From NCBI GenBank assembly GCA_963758505.1, contig CAVWVJ010000001.1:1860001-1924000 (forward strand): a stretch of 64,000 bases of DNA. Reading direction: 5' to 3'. Every line of letters starts with the position of its first letter. Position 1 is the first letter of the stretch. A model generated the notes under the pieces. That model was given only the letters and a program-made list of their open reading frames with translations, was not told the origin of the DNA and did not search any database. Positions 16,501-24,982 of the stretch are shown here, one piece after another. The stretch comes from Korobacter sp963758505 (GTDB lineage Bacteria > Acidobacteriota > Terriglobia > Terriglobales > Acidobacteriaceae). A program made the position numbers and the translations under genes.

Positions 16501-17101
16501 TTCACCTCTGTCCACCTCGCTCGTCGCTACGAGCGCCTACGGAACCGGTGCGGGCGGGATCTTCCAGACCGACTTCACGGGGGATGGAACTACCCAGGAC
16601 CTTCTGCCAGGCACCTCGCTCGGCGCGTACGGCCGCAGCGTCAATGCCGGCAATATCAACTCGGTCCTGACCAACTACAACAACACTGTCGCCGGCCAGC
16701 CAACGCCTGCCGGAGCGGTGTTAGTGAGCCAGGGTCTCTTCAGTCTCACGGAGCTACAGCAGGCAGGACTCGTCGCCCAGCCGTTGTCGCTTGCTCCCTC
16801 CGGTCAGGTCAACATGGACTGGCTGCGGGTGTTTGACTTGAAGTTGAGCTGGGTCGGCAAGAAGAGCTTCGGCGATCACGTCATCGAGATCGAGCCGAGC
16901 TTTGGCGTTTACAACGTGTTCAACTTCTCTAACTTCGACCTGCCGCCGAACACCCTTTCGGGACTGCTTACGGGCACCACGGGGGCGATCAACGGCACCA
17001 CCTACAACGATCAGGCCAGCGTGCGCGTCGGTGCCGGAACAGGCGTCTTCGCCGAAGGCGCTCCCCGCACTATCGAATGGGGTCTGCGTATCGGCTTCTA
17101 A
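13529..17101 (+). CDS. Oar-like TonB-dependent outer-membrane receptor
   Basis: 1190 residues. A signal peptide (about 1-27) is followed by a carboxypeptidase-regulatory-like domain (about 31-115; SIQGTITDSSGAAVPNAKV) and then a plug domain with GVLTAQQIDQLPINGRNF and SSAIQEFQI. A large beta-barrel follows, ending in RTIEWGLRIGF with the terminal aromatic residue expected for outer-membrane insertion. This is the Oar-type architecture that is strongly expanded in Acidobacteria and thought to take up large carbohydrates, peptides or siderophores with TonB/ExbBD energy. No substrate-degrading enzyme or partner is adjacent, so the ligand is unknown. A single-gene unit: 440-bp leader before, clear terminator after. 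Confidence 0.9.
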   Translation: MSKTWRQVLVLIWTFTLMFTTGLLYSQSTVSTGSIQGTITDSSGAAVPNAKVILTNTATGAAKTLTSNSSGFYNSGSILPGNYKLRIEAPGFQSMETTVVAQVGNTTGYNAKLQVGSQSQTVDVEASSVGVDTEQSSVQGVLTAQQIDQLPINGRNFLDLAQLEPGVQIQDGTNFDPTKVGYQSISIGGRFGRTARIQVDGVDISDETVGTTTGNIPSSAIQEFQIAQSTMDLSNDLSSSGVVNVTTRSGSNSLHGEGFGLFRDSSEGAQLPHPEGLNATYQRSQYGGRLGGAIIKDKLFFFADGERTLQHSFIPVQYAAPFTGFSGGFASPFKTGDAIGRLDYKGPKGMNLFYRYSYSQIKAVGTFFSDALNPYSNKNFVRQNVVGADFTTGNFSHSIRYSYMKFQNEIGDADIGSGLPLSEPFGPGLYAAIQINGGPYTGPNLLAPQSTPQQNNQIKYDGSKTWGRHIVRFGASYNHIQGGGFASFFGLAPRIQGNFNAGDVAYANGADCTPTTPQACPTFPGGASNPLNYPMDLVVISNGQGYSTTEPALGFPAGGLGPDNRIGLYISDTWKLKPNFTVNLGVRYDRDTGRTDSDLGAIPELNNIVPDFPNLGAPVPNPNKNFAPTLGVAWDPWNNGKTAIRAGIGLYYENVIFNNVLFDRPLRLPNGAFLQTAAICNAGSSIAIPGQSFGATDAQCVGNIGNEAAAMATIEQEFEAAVPFNLSAPNGNYIGGYTSVGANFNSGGPGTAEGLFAPNYRSPRALEMNFGVQRELGPGTVLSVDYVRNVTTQLLLGVDLNHSGDVKYFNKAGALAAIAATSAANGCGGGSSSADIDCVIGKLGTQAGAAFASNGLDSASDLGGACGTPGGCAFPGLNPAQGVVNMSVPSGRSVYNALDIKLTHQIKNPLPGVHGFNGTFSYSLSSFKNCGGANPSTTANSDQDFVLSAIDNNNPCQFSGDSILDRRNQFSFGFIADTKGGFRFSIISHFYSPLSTSLVATSAYGTGAGGIFQTDFTGDGTTQDLLPGTSLGAYGRSVNAGNINSVLTNYNNTVAGQPTPAGAVLVSQGLFSLTELQQAGLVAQPLSLAPSGQVNMDWLRVFDLKLSWVGKKSFGDHVIEIEPSFGVYNVFNFSNFDLPPNTLSGLLTGTTGAINGTTYNDQASVRVGAGTGVFAEGAPRTIEWGLRIGF

Positions 17102-17137
17102 TTTTCGGAACGGGCCGCAAGCCTATTCCTTTCCTTG

Positions 17138-17166
17138 GCCACTCGCTTCGGCGAGTGGCTTTTTTA
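17138..17166 (+). terminator. Rho-independent terminator after the TonB-dependent receptor
   Basis: A 9-bp perfect stem GCCACTCGC / GCGAGTGGC with the stable TTCG loop is followed by TTTTTTAT. It lies 36 bp downstream of the stop. Confidence 0.9.
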
Positions 17167-17233
17167 TTTCGCTGTGAGGCGCATCGTCGGATTCTGGACA
17201 GGCGTCCGCTCGAGGCGATCGACGGCGCGTGGC

Positions 17234-18220
17234 TTACTGCTGGTTCAACAAGCGGATCATTTCCAGCACCGTGTCGCCGGCGATCTGCAGGCTCTTGGGG
17301 CTCTCTTTATCGAGCGTATCTTCCACCGAGTGGTGGAGCGAATCGTTGTAGCCGTAATCCAGGTCGATGATATCGACCACTGGAACGCCGATTTTAGCGA
17401 ATGGAAGATGATCGTCCTCGACCGCCATCTGTGCGGCAAAGAAATGGGACTGGTACCCCAGGTCGGTGGCGGCCTGGTACTCCAGCTTGCGCAGCCACGG
17501 GGTGGAGTTCATCTCTTCCTGGATGTCGAGATCGGCGTCCCCGATCATATCGACAAGGATGAATGCCTTGATCCTGGCCGCGGTTCCGTCCTGCTTCCAC
17601 TTCGCCGCCAGATGTTTTGTTCCATAAAGGCTGTCGTCGGCTGACCAGGTCTTGAAGGCCTCTTCGGCGTCGGTCCACACCAGCCAAACGCTATAACCGT
17701 CGTTTGGCTTGCCGCGCAGCACGTCGGCAATCTCGAGGGGCAGAGCAGTGGAGGATCCGCCATCATTGGCGCCTACAAAGGCCTTGGGGAGCGAATACAC
17801 GGTGTCGTAATGCCCGGCAACTACGATGATGCCGTCTTTCTTGCCGGGAAACTTCGCGATGTAATTCCGCCCGGTGAACTTGCCTGCCGGCGAATCGATG
17901 GGAAACTCATCGATCTCGAGATTGTCGTCTTTCAATTTCGACTTCAGATAATTCTCGAGCTTCGTATGCCCTTCACTGCCTACCGGCCGCGTGCCGAAGG
18001 CCACGACCTCTTTGTTGTACTGGAACGCGCGGGCGCCGTTCACGTGTAAGGCACCGGCAGGAACCGGCTGCGGCGTGACACCTTGAGTCACCGCCTGGTT
18101 CGCCGGTTGCGCCTGCTGCGGTGGGGCGGCGTTGGCGACGGAGGCATCCGGCTGGCGGTTACAGCTCGTGCACAAGGCGGCCGCCAGCACGAACGATGTC
18201 AAGATCCCGATGCGCTTCAA
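17234..18220 (-). CDS. M28 family zinc metallopeptidase lipoprotein
   Basis: 328 residues. The lipoprotein signal ends at the lipobox CTSC (Cys20), so it is probably anchored in the periplasm. After a Pro/Gln/Ala-rich linker, residues 60-328 form an M28 di-zinc peptidase domain. Expected ligands are His in VVAGHYDTV, Asp in GANDGGSS, the Glu pair in TDAEEAF, Asp in LVDMIGDADLD and His in DSLHHSVEDT. The closest functional families are M28 aminopeptidases and glutaminyl-peptide cyclotransferases, which share this fold. It ends the minus-strand run tatB-tatC-peptidase, only 3 bp after the tatC stop. The signal is Sec-type, not twin-arginine. Confidence 0.85.
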   Translation of the reverse strand: MKRIGILTSFVLAAALCTSCNRQPDASVANAAPPQQAQPANQAVTQGVTPQPVPAGALHVNGARAFQYNKEVVAFGTRPVGSEGHTKLENYLKSKLKDDNLEIDEFPIDSPAGKFTGRNYIAKFPGKKDGIIVVAGHYDTVYSLPKAFVGANDGGSSTALPLEIADVLRGKPNDGYSVWLVWTDAEEAFKTWSADDSLYGTKHLAAKWKQDGTAARIKAFILVDMIGDADLDIQEEMNSTPWLRKLEYQAATDLGYQSHFFAAQMAVEDDHLPFAKIGVPVVDIIDLDYGYNDSLHHSVEDTLDKESPKSLQIAGDTVLEMIRLLNQQ

Positions 18221-18223
18221 GTG

Positions 18224-19039
18224 TTATCCCTGCTGTTCCTTGGCTTCACGACGCTTGCGCCGGGCGGCTGGATGCACGATGAAGGCCACGCCGATCGAGA
18301 CGAGATAGAGGAGGATCATCGGGGCCGCGAAGATGCACATATTCATGATGTCGGTGGTGGGAGTGATGATGGCGGCGATGATGAAGATCACCAGGATCGA
18401 ATAGCGCAGATTTCTCCACATCCACCCGGCGCTGACAATACCCATCAGCGACAGGAAGAAGACGAGGATCGGCATCTCGAAGACAATGCCCAGGCCGACG
18501 ATGATCGTCATGAACAAGTCGGTGTACTCGTTGATGGTGATCATCGGCGCAAACTGCTTGCTGTATCCGATCAGGAAATCCAGCGCCGCGGGATAGACCA
18601 TCCTGTAGCCGAAATAGCCACCCGCAACGAACAGCCCAACCGTGCTGATCATGAACGGCGTCACATAACGGCGCTCGTTCCGGTAGAGGCCCGGCGCGAT
18701 GAACAGCCACACCTGGTAGAGCACCAGAGGGGAAGCAACGAAGAGCCCGGCAATAAACGAAACCTTCAAATACATATTGAAGGGCTCGGTGGGATTCAGA
18801 TAGACGAGCTTCTGGTCCAGCCCATGCGCCTTCAACGCGAACATGATGGGCTTTTGCATGACGGCGTAAATCTGCTCGTGGAACCAGTAACAGACGCCGA
18901 AGCCGCCAGCCATGTAGATGGCGCTCCAGATGATGCGCCGCCGCAGCTCCTCGAGATGCTCGAGGAAGCTCATGCCCTTCAGGGTTTCCGAGGAAAGCCG
19001 TGCCTTAATGGAGGGATCGATATCGTTGAGGCTAGGCAT
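18224..19039 (-). CDS. tatC: twin-arginine translocase subunit TatC
   Basis: About 271 residues with six membrane helices. TatC is the receptor for twin-arginine signal peptides in the inner membrane. Family hallmarks are the cytosolic FLEHLEELRRRIIW near the N terminus, NPTEPFNMYLKVSF, and FEMPILVFFLSLMGIV. The ATG at 19039 (MPSLND) overlaps the tatB stop by 8 bp, indicating translational coupling; an in-frame ATG at 19060 is also possible. The C terminus is a basic cytosolic tail (RRKRREAKEQQ). The upstream gene is the TatB/A-like partner. Confidence 0.93.
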   Translation of the reverse strand: MPSLNDIDPSIKARLSSETLKGMSFLEHLEELRRRIIWSAIYMAGGFGVCYWFHEQIYAVMQKPIMFALKAHGLDQKLVYLNPTEPFNMYLKVSFIAGLFVASPLVLYQVWLFIAPGLYRNERRYVTPFMISTVGLFVAGGYFGYRMVYPAALDFLIGYSKQFAPMITINEYTDLFMTIIVGLGIVFEMPILVFFLSLMGIVSAGWMWRNLRYSILVIFIIAAIITPTTDIMNMCIFAAPMILLYLVSIGVAFIVHPAARRKRREAKEQQG

Positions 19040-19514
19040 TCGGCTCCGTCTGATGCTCACGGTTCGTCAAGGGCGGTTCGTCCGCTTCCCTGGGAGGGTT
19101 GTCTTCCGCCTCGATCAGCGAGGAACTCGGGGTCGCCAGCGAGTTCACCACCGTGTTCTCCGGAGGCAGGATGGTCGGCATCTCCAGCGAACCGCTCGCC
19201 ACACCTTCGTCGTGCGATTCCTGTTCGAGGGTGCGGCTGCCGTCGAACAGTTCGCCCTGGGACTGCGCCGCCAACCTTCGCTGTTCGGCCTCTTTCATGG
19301 CCGCTTCACGCTTTTCGGCGTCCTTTTTGATCTGTTCCTCGAGATCAAGGTTCTGGATCTCGGTCTCGATCTGGTTGCGGAATTCGTTGCCGGCCCGCTT
19401 GAACTCGGCCATGAACTTCCCTACCTCGCGTGCGATTTCGGGCAATTTTCGCGGCCCAAAGATCAGCAGCGCCAGCAGGAAGATAAAAATCATCTCTGAC
19501 ATGCCGAGGTTCAT
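19032..19514 (-). CDS. tatB: Sec-independent translocase subunit TatB/TatA-like
   Basis: 160 residues. An N-terminal membrane helix MSEMIFIFLLALLIFGPRK contains the FGP hinge, followed by the amphipathic helix LPEIAREVGKFMAEFKR and a long charged coiled region (NLDLEEQIKKDAEKREAAM) up to about residue 95. The tail is acidic and Pro/Ser rich. The Glu in the membrane segment and the length favour TatB over TatA. The start at 19514 (MNLGMSEM) is chosen because it leaves the helix near the N terminus. It overlaps tatC and is its upstream operon partner. Confidence 0.88.
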   Translation of the reverse strand: MNLGMSEMIFIFLLALLIFGPRKLPEIAREVGKFMAEFKRAGNEFRNQIETEIQNLDLEEQIKKDAEKREAAMKEAEQRRLAAQSQGELFDGSRTLEQESHDEGVASGSLEMPTILPPENTVVNSLATPSSSLIEAEDNPPREADEPPLTNREHQTEPNA

Positions 19515-19814
19515 GCCTCCATGATAACGGTAACTAGCTGTAACCAGCAATTAGACTACGGTGGCGACAGCAGCATGGATTTCCTGCCCTGCCAATCGCT
19601 TACATATCTTCCCGGGATACGTCAGATGTTCAGGGTAGAACTCGATTTCCCGCACCTTCCAAATCACTCCCGGCATCTGAAAGAGTGCACCTGAGTGACC
19701 TCTGAAAGGCGGGGGTTGGGTGCTATACTCCGACTAACTCAAGCGAATGCACCAGATATTGTGCATTCGGGTCCCTGCAGAGCTCGCGGGGTTCGACATT
19801 CTGAAGGACGGCCG
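19515..19814. other. 300-bp divergent intergenic region between tatB and the S41 protease
   Basis: No convincing gene. It must hold promoters for both divergent units. On the plus strand an extended -10-like TGCTATACT is present (19721-19729). A short inverted repeat GAATGCAC / GTGCATTC lies at about 19744-19768. Confidence 0.4.
19721..19729 (+). promoter_or_regulatory. candidate extended -10 promoter of the S41 protease gene
   Basis: TGCTATACT fits the extended -10 pattern TGnTATAAT with one mismatch. No good -35 box is seen at the usual spacing, which is tolerated by extended -10 promoters. It lies 86 bp upstream of the start codon. The GAATGCAC/GTGCATTC inverted repeat directly downstream could be an operator or a leader hairpin. 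Confidence 0.35.
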
Positions 19815-21416
19815 ATGCGTAGTTCACGTCGCACGATATTTCTTGTTGTATTGATTTTACTGTCCTGTGGCTGCCTGGGACTCGTCTTCGGGCAGAAGAT
19901 CACAGGCGCCAGCGACAGCGATATTCGCGACGATCTGCGCACCTTCTCCAACGTCTATGACGTTGTCGAGCAGAACTACGCCGAGCCGGTCAGCGCCGAC
20001 AAGGCGATCTACAACGGCGCCATCCCGGGCATGTTGCGCGTCCTCGATCCGCACTCCAATTTCTTCGATCCCAAGCAGTACGCCCTGCTGCGTGAAGAAC
20101 AGCGCGGCAAGTATTACGGCGTCGGCATGCAGGTAGGTCCGCGGAACAATAAGGTCATCGTCATCGCACCCTTCGCGGGGGCCCCGGCCTATCGCGCCGG
20201 AATTCGTCCTGGGGACGTCATTATCGCCGTCGATGGCAAACCGACTGACAACATGAGCACCAGCGACGTTGCCGACTTGTTGAAGGGACCCAAGGGCACC
20301 ACGGTCCGCATTGCTGTGCTGCGCGAAGGCACCGATAAGCCGCTTGAGTTCTCCGTGATCCGTGACGAGATTCCCCGTTACAGCGTGGACGTTCACTTCA
20401 TGATTCGTCCGGGCATTGGCTACATGCACGTCTCGGGCTTCCAGGAAACGACCGAGCACGAGGTGCAGGAAGCGCTCGATGAAATGGGCGACCTGAAGGG
20501 CCTCATCCTCGATCTCCGCCAGAACCCCGGCGGACTGCTGAGTGAAGGCGTGGGCGTGGCCGACAAGTTCCTCAAGAAGGGACAAGTCATCGTCTCGCAC
20601 CATGGCCGTTCCAGCCCGGAGAAGATCTACCGCGCGGCCCACGGCAATGGCGGCAAGGATTATCCCCTGGTCGTGCTGGTGAATCGCGGTACGGCTTCGG
20701 CGGCGGAGATTGTCTCCGGCGCCATTCAGGACCATGATCGAGGCCTGATCGCCGGTGAAACGACCTTCGGCAAGGGCCTGGTTCAGACCGTGTATCCGCT
20801 CTCCGAAAACACGGGCTTAGCCTTGACGACGGCCCACTACTACACGCCCAGCGGCCGGTTGATCCAGCGCGAATACACCGGCGTTTCGTTGTACGACTAC
20901 TACTACAACCCGGAAAACAACGACAACAACGCCAACAAGGAAGTAAAGCTCACCGACAGCGGACGCACCGTCTACGGCGGCGGAGGCATTACCCCGGACG
21001 TCAAGCTGGCGGCGACCAAGAGCAACAAGTTCGAAGACGAAATGTTATTGAAATACGTCTTCTTCAACTTCTCGAAGCACTACATGGCCCTCCATCACAA
21101 CGTCGACAAGAATTTCAATGTTGACGACGCGGTGATGCAGGAGTTCCGCAAGTTCCTCGACGAACAGAAGATCGGCTTCACCGAGGCCGATCTGAAGGAC
21201 AACGATGACTGGGTCCGCGCCAATATCAAGGCGGAGCTGTTCGTAAACCAGTACGGCGCTCAGGAAGGTCTCCGGGTTCATGCGGAGACCGATCCCATCG
21301 TGCTCAAGGGACTCGACCTTCTACCCCAGGCAAAGCAGTTGGCCGACAATGCCAAGAAAGTCCTGGCCCAGAAGTCTGCGGCCCCGGCCAAGATGGCGGC
21401 CTCGCAGAGCCAATAA
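19815..21416 (+). CDS. S41 family C-terminal processing peptidase with PDZ domain
   Basis: About 533 residues. An N-terminal signal/anchor (residues 6-26, FLVVLILLSCGCLGLVFG) sends the protein to the periplasm. A PDZ domain at about 100-185 (GVGMQVGP, GIRPGDVIIAVDGKP) precedes the tail-specific protease domain, with the catalytic Ser in NRGTASAAEIVSGA and the Lys in TTFGKGLVQTVYPL. This CtpA/Prc family trims or degrades periplasmic proteins from the C terminus. The ATG at 19815 is chosen because it puts the signal segment first. It is followed by a terminator and then, on the same strand, by the PEGA pseudokinase. Confidence 0.88.
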   Translation: MRSSRRTIFLVVLILLSCGCLGLVFGQKITGASDSDIRDDLRTFSNVYDVVEQNYAEPVSADKAIYNGAIPGMLRVLDPHSNFFDPKQYALLREEQRGKYYGVGMQVGPRNNKVIVIAPFAGAPAYRAGIRPGDVIIAVDGKPTDNMSTSDVADLLKGPKGTTVRIAVLREGTDKPLEFSVIRDEIPRYSVDVHFMIRPGIGYMHVSGFQETTEHEVQEALDEMGDLKGLILDLRQNPGGLLSEGVGVADKFLKKGQVIVSHHGRSSPEKIYRAAHGNGGKDYPLVVLVNRGTASAAEIVSGAIQDHDRGLIAGETTFGKGLVQTVYPLSENTGLALTTAHYYTPSGRLIQREYTGVSLYDYYYNPENNDNNANKEVKLTDSGRTVYGGGGITPDVKLAATKSNKFEDEMLLKYVFFNFSKHYMALHHNVDKNFNVDDAVMQEFRKFLDEQKIGFTEADLKDNDDWVRANIKAELFVNQYGAQEGLRVHAETDPIVLKGLDLLPQAKQLADNAKKVLAQKSAAPAKMAASQSQ

Positions 21417-21433
21417 GCGCATCCAGCACCAGA

Positions 21434-21462
21434 AAAGCCCGCCATCTGGCGGGCTTTCTTCT
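21434..21462 (+). terminator. Rho-independent terminator after the S41 peptidase gene
   Basis: A perfect 10-bp stem AAAGCCCGCC / GGCGGGCTTT with an ATCT loop, followed by CTTCTTT. It starts 17 bp downstream of the stop codon. Confidence 0.88.
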
Positions 21463-21583
21463 TTCCGGCAGCCTCCGAAAGTCACACCAAGGTGCATGCC
21501 CGGCGTAACTATCTGTACCTCTCCGGTTGGCGGTAAATTACCGATATCACTTGTGATCCAGGGCCCTTTGGGAGATTGTCCGG

Positions 21584-23902
21584 ATGTCTCGCGACAGGGA
21601 CGTTATTGAGAAGGTAATTGCCTCTCTCAGAAACATTGGCCAGTTCGAAGTGTCTTCCCTGCGGGAGGCAGCGGACGGGGCCTGCCTCAAGGCGTTCGAC
21701 GCCACCAAGCGCATCACGATCAGCATTCGGACCCAATGGCCGAACGATCGCCCGGACAGCGACGTTTTCCTGCAGAAACAGCATGCCCAGGCGCGTGGCG
21801 CGCAAAATGTCGAAGCCGGCAACCTGGCCAAGATCATTGGCTCGGGCGAACTCGATGGCGCATTCTTTATCGTCAGCAGCTTTATTGACGGCCACACGTT
21901 ACGCGAAAATCTGCGCAGCGGCGATCGCCTCGGCACTTCGGATCTGATCGATTTCGCCCGCCAGTCCTGTGACGGCATTGAGTCGGCGCACTCGCGCGGA
22001 TTGGTACATCACGCGCTGCATCCCGAAAACGTCGCCATTGAATTTGACGGTTCCACCAAGATCCTCGATCTCGGCCTTTATCGGCGGAACGATCCGCAGA
22101 GCGATCCGTTCCATCCATCGTCTCTTTATCTGGCTCCGGAACAGCTCGCCGGCCATGGCGCCGATCGCACCACCAACTTCTACAGCATTGCGCTGATGCT
22201 TTACGAGATCGCCACCGGGAGGCTGCCTTATGAGGCAGACGGCTGGGAGGCCCTTCTGCAAAGCACAGAGAGGGAGCTGGTAGCACCGGTCAAGATCAAC
22301 TCCACCATTCCACCGGGAATCAACGCAGTCATTGTGAAGGCCTTGGCGCGCGATCGCTCGGCCCGTTTTCAGAGCGGGCCCGATCTGGTACGCGCCCTCG
22401 AGGATTACCGTTCGTTCGGGAAGAAGAAGGTGGTTTCGGCTCCGCCGGTGCCGGTCGTTGCGCCGTCGCCCATCGCGGTTAAGCCCGCAAAGGAAGCGGG
22501 ATCGCTGGCGACCTCGACCCTGACCTTCGCCAACCAGACACCCGCCCCGGTAGAAACGGGAGCTCCGCGACTTGCCGTAGAAGCAGTGATGCACGCCGCG
22601 CAAAATTCCGCCGCGATGGCCGCGGGGGCCGGAGTTGGCTCCTCCGTTTCCTCCGCCGAAATTACCCGCTTCTCTGCCCCACCGGTGCCCTTCAAACGGA
22701 CGCCTGCCGTGGTTGCGCCAGCGCCTCCTTTGGACGAATTATTGCCTCTTCAGCCGGCCGGTCCGAGCAAAGTGGCGCTGGCGAAAGAAGCGCTCCGCAA
22801 CTTCGCAGAGACCACGTGGGACGAGGCCAAGACAAGATTCAAGAAGATCGACCCGTGGGTCATCGCACTCACCTGCGTGATCGTGGTGCTTGCCGGGTTT
22901 ATCACGCGCACCGTCGCGCTTTCCTTCTGGGGTACACCGCATGCGGAGGACTACACCTCCACCGCTCCGGCCAGCCCGCAGCCTGCCCGCGCAGTTGCAC
23001 AGACAGCGGCCCCTGTCGCGTCCGCGGTGATCAGCCCGGTCGAAACAGCTCCCGCCGCGGCGCAGCCGGAACGGAAGAGCGCGCCGGTTCCTCGCGCGGA
23101 AACGCGTCATCCGCGACAGACTGCCCAGGTTGCGCCGAAGAAGCCGATAATCACCGTGGTTCAACCTGCGGCCGGTCCAAGCGTCAGCTCGCCTTACCTG
23201 GGAAGCGTAATGATCTCCACTACGCCGGACGGGGCGCGGGTGGTTGTCGACGGCAAAGCGAACCTGACGTTCACCACGCCGCAGGTGATTTCCCTGCTCT
23301 CGCCCGGAGTGCACACGCTCACGATTACAAAGGATGGCTACGCAGCCGCAACCCGCTCCATTCAAATCACCGCCGGAGCCCGTTCCAACCTGGCCGTGCA
23401 GCTTGCTCTGCCACCCGCTTACCTGACGGTGCTGAGCAATCCGACGGATGCTTATATCCTGATCGACGGCGTCAGCACCGGCCATGTGACCCCTTCGCAA
23501 GTTCCCGTCGCCCCGGGAACCCATACCGTCACGCTTCGCAAGATGGGCTACCTCGAGGCCAATGACACGGTCAGCATGACCGCGGGACAACAGCAGTCTC
23601 GCAACCTGTCACTGCTCGAAGCCGGCAGCACGCCCGATATTCGCGTCGCCCAGACCGGCAAGGTGAAAAAGCTCTTTGGCGCCAAGATCAGCGGAGTACG
23701 GCTGAGTGTCCACACCGAACCGGCCGGGGCAACCGTGCTGATTAACGGCCAGGCGGTCCCCAAGAGCACTCCCGTCGATTTCGGCCTCAATCCAGGCAAT
23801 TATGTGATGGAGATCCAACTGGAGGGCCACCAAACCCTGCGTAAGACCATTACCGTGCAGGATGGCAATCCGCTGGTTCTGAACGAAACGCTCCATCCGT
23901 AA
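21584..23902 (+). CDS. kinase-like protein lacking catalytic residues, with TM helix and three PEGA domains
   Basis: 772 residues. Residues about 15-275 follow the eukaryotic-type Ser/Thr kinase fold, with the C-lobe clearly seen in SLYLAPEQLAGHGADRTTNF and ALMLYEIATGRLPYEA. The catalytic loop reads VHHALHPEN (141-149) in place of HRDxKPxN, so the catalytic Asp is Ala144 and the Lys is His146. The glycine-rich loop and the VAxK lysine are not evident, though DLG (162-164) keeps the metal-binding Asp. This predicts a pseudokinase. A Pro/Ala-rich linker leads to one membrane helix at 425-445, and residues about 538-772 hold three PEGA repeats (VMISTTPDGARVVVDGK and so on), probably outside the cytoplasm. 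Confidence 0.8.
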   Translation: MSRDRDVIEKVIASLRNIGQFEVSSLREAADGACLKAFDATKRITISIRTQWPNDRPDSDVFLQKQHAQARGAQNVEAGNLAKIIGSGELDGAFFIVSSFIDGHTLRENLRSGDRLGTSDLIDFARQSCDGIESAHSRGLVHHALHPENVAIEFDGSTKILDLGLYRRNDPQSDPFHPSSLYLAPEQLAGHGADRTTNFYSIALMLYEIATGRLPYEADGWEALLQSTERELVAPVKINSTIPPGINAVIVKALARDRSARFQSGPDLVRALEDYRSFGKKKVVSAPPVPVVAPSPIAVKPAKEAGSLATSTLTFANQTPAPVETGAPRLAVEAVMHAAQNSAAMAAGAGVGSSVSSAEITRFSAPPVPFKRTPAVVAPAPPLDELLPLQPAGPSKVALAKEALRNFAETTWDEAKTRFKKIDPWVIALTCVIVVLAGFITRTVALSFWGTPHAEDYTSTAPASPQPARAVAQTAAPVASAVISPVETAPAAAQPERKSAPVPRAETRHPRQTAQVAPKKPIITVVQPAAGPSVSSPYLGSVMISTTPDGARVVVDGKANLTFTTPQVISLLSPGVHTLTITKDGYAAATRSIQITAGARSNLAVQLALPPAYLTVLSNPTDAYILIDGVSTGHVTPSQVPVAPGTHTVTLRKMGYLEANDTVSMTAGQQQSRNLSLLEAGSTPDIRVAQTGKVKKLFGAKISGVRLSVHTEPAGATVLINGQAVPKSTPVDFGLNPGNYVMEIQLEGHQTLRKTITVQDGNPLVLNETLHP

Positions 23903-23995
23903 GTTTCTGTCAAACCACCACTTCCGGGCTATTCCTGCAGCTCTGTCCAACACTCCTGCCTGAATTAACATCCAATTAGGCTTAGGTTACCGATC

Positions 23996-24982
23996 GTGAA
24001 ATTATTCACTCTCACAGCACTCCTCGCTATTCTTGCGGCCGCTCTCGGCTGTTCGTCGAAAAATGGCGCGAACGCCAGTTTCAACCAGACGCTTCGCGAA
24101 AACTTCCAGGTTCCTTCGAGCAGTCCCGTGCTGCTCGCCGCCTACCAACCCTGGTTTGGGCGTCCCGGCCATATCAATGTGGGCTACAACAGCCAGGACC
24201 CCGTCCAACTTCAGAAGCAGGTCACGCAGGCGAAGGCGCTCGGGATACAAGGCTTCGTGGTGAACTGGTACGGCCCTCACCACACCTTCGAAGACCACGC
24301 CTATGCGGCCTTGCAGCAGACTGCGGCGGAGAACAGCTTCCAGACCGCCGTCATGTATGACGAAGACACGCAGGATCCGGAAAATGCCACCGGGATCGTG
24401 ATCGACGACCTGCAATACGCCTACGATCACTACATTGGCCCGAAAGCACCGACACGTAGCGCCTACCTGCGTTTCGACGGGCATCCGCTGATCTTCATCT
24501 TCCCCAAGGGAACGTTCACGGATTGGAACCGGGTTCGCCAGGCCGTCAACTCCTGGGACGAGCAGCCGCTGTTGATCTACAAAGATATTCCCGCGAAATA
24601 CACCCAGGATTTCGACGGCTTTTATGCGTGGGTCAATCCCGGCCATCTAGGCTGGCAACACGACGGATCGAACTGGGGCGAAGATTACCTCAAGAACTTT
24701 TATCTGCGGATGAACAACCAGTTCCCGAACAAGCTGGCAGTGGGCGCCGCGTGGCCGGGCTTCAACGATTCCAAGGCCTCGTGGAGCCGCAACCGGCACA
24801 TGGATACGCGTTGCGGAAAGACCTTCGACGAGTCGTTGCGTCTCTTCCGACGCTACTATTCCCCCGATCATCCGCTGCCTTACCTGATGATCGATACCTG
24901 GAATGACTACGAAGAAGGCACCGCGATTGAGCCGGGCCTTGCCGTGTGTCACGGGGGCACCCAGACAGCGAAAGCACAGTAG
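23996..24982 (+). CDS. lipoprotein with glycoside hydrolase family 99/71-like barrel
   Basis: 328 residues starting at a GTG. The signal peptide ends in a lipobox at ALGCSS (Cys19). The rest looks like a (beta/alpha)8 barrel of the GH99-like group: AAYQPWFGRPGHINVGY near the start, GIQGFVVNWYGP, and the conserved C-terminal TWNDYEEGTAIEP with acidic residues at the expected active-site end. Characterised relatives are endo-alpha-mannosidases and mannanases, but family identity is approximate and the substrate is not shown. It is 93 bp downstream of the PEGA pseudokinase on the same strand and may be transcribed with it. Confidence 0.65.
   Translation: MKLFTLTALLAILAAALGCSSKNGANASFNQTLRENFQVPSSSPVLLAAYQPWFGRPGHINVGYNSQDPVQLQKQVTQAKALGIQGFVVNWYGPHHTFEDHAYAALQQTAAENSFQTAVMYDEDTQDPENATGIVIDDLQYAYDHYIGPKAPTRSAYLRFDGHPLIFIFPKGTFTDWNRVRQAVNSWDEQPLLIYKDIPAKYTQDFDGFYAWVNPGHLGWQHDGSNWGEDYLKNFYLRMNNQFPNKLAVGAAWPGFNDSKASWSRNRHMDTRCGKTFDESLRLFRRYYSPDHPLPYLMIDTWNDYEEGTAIEPGLAVCHGGTQTAKAQ

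Noticed and set aside
21584..23902. Active Ser/Thr protein kinase
   Set aside because: The HRD Asp and following Lys are replaced and no VAxK lysine is visible.
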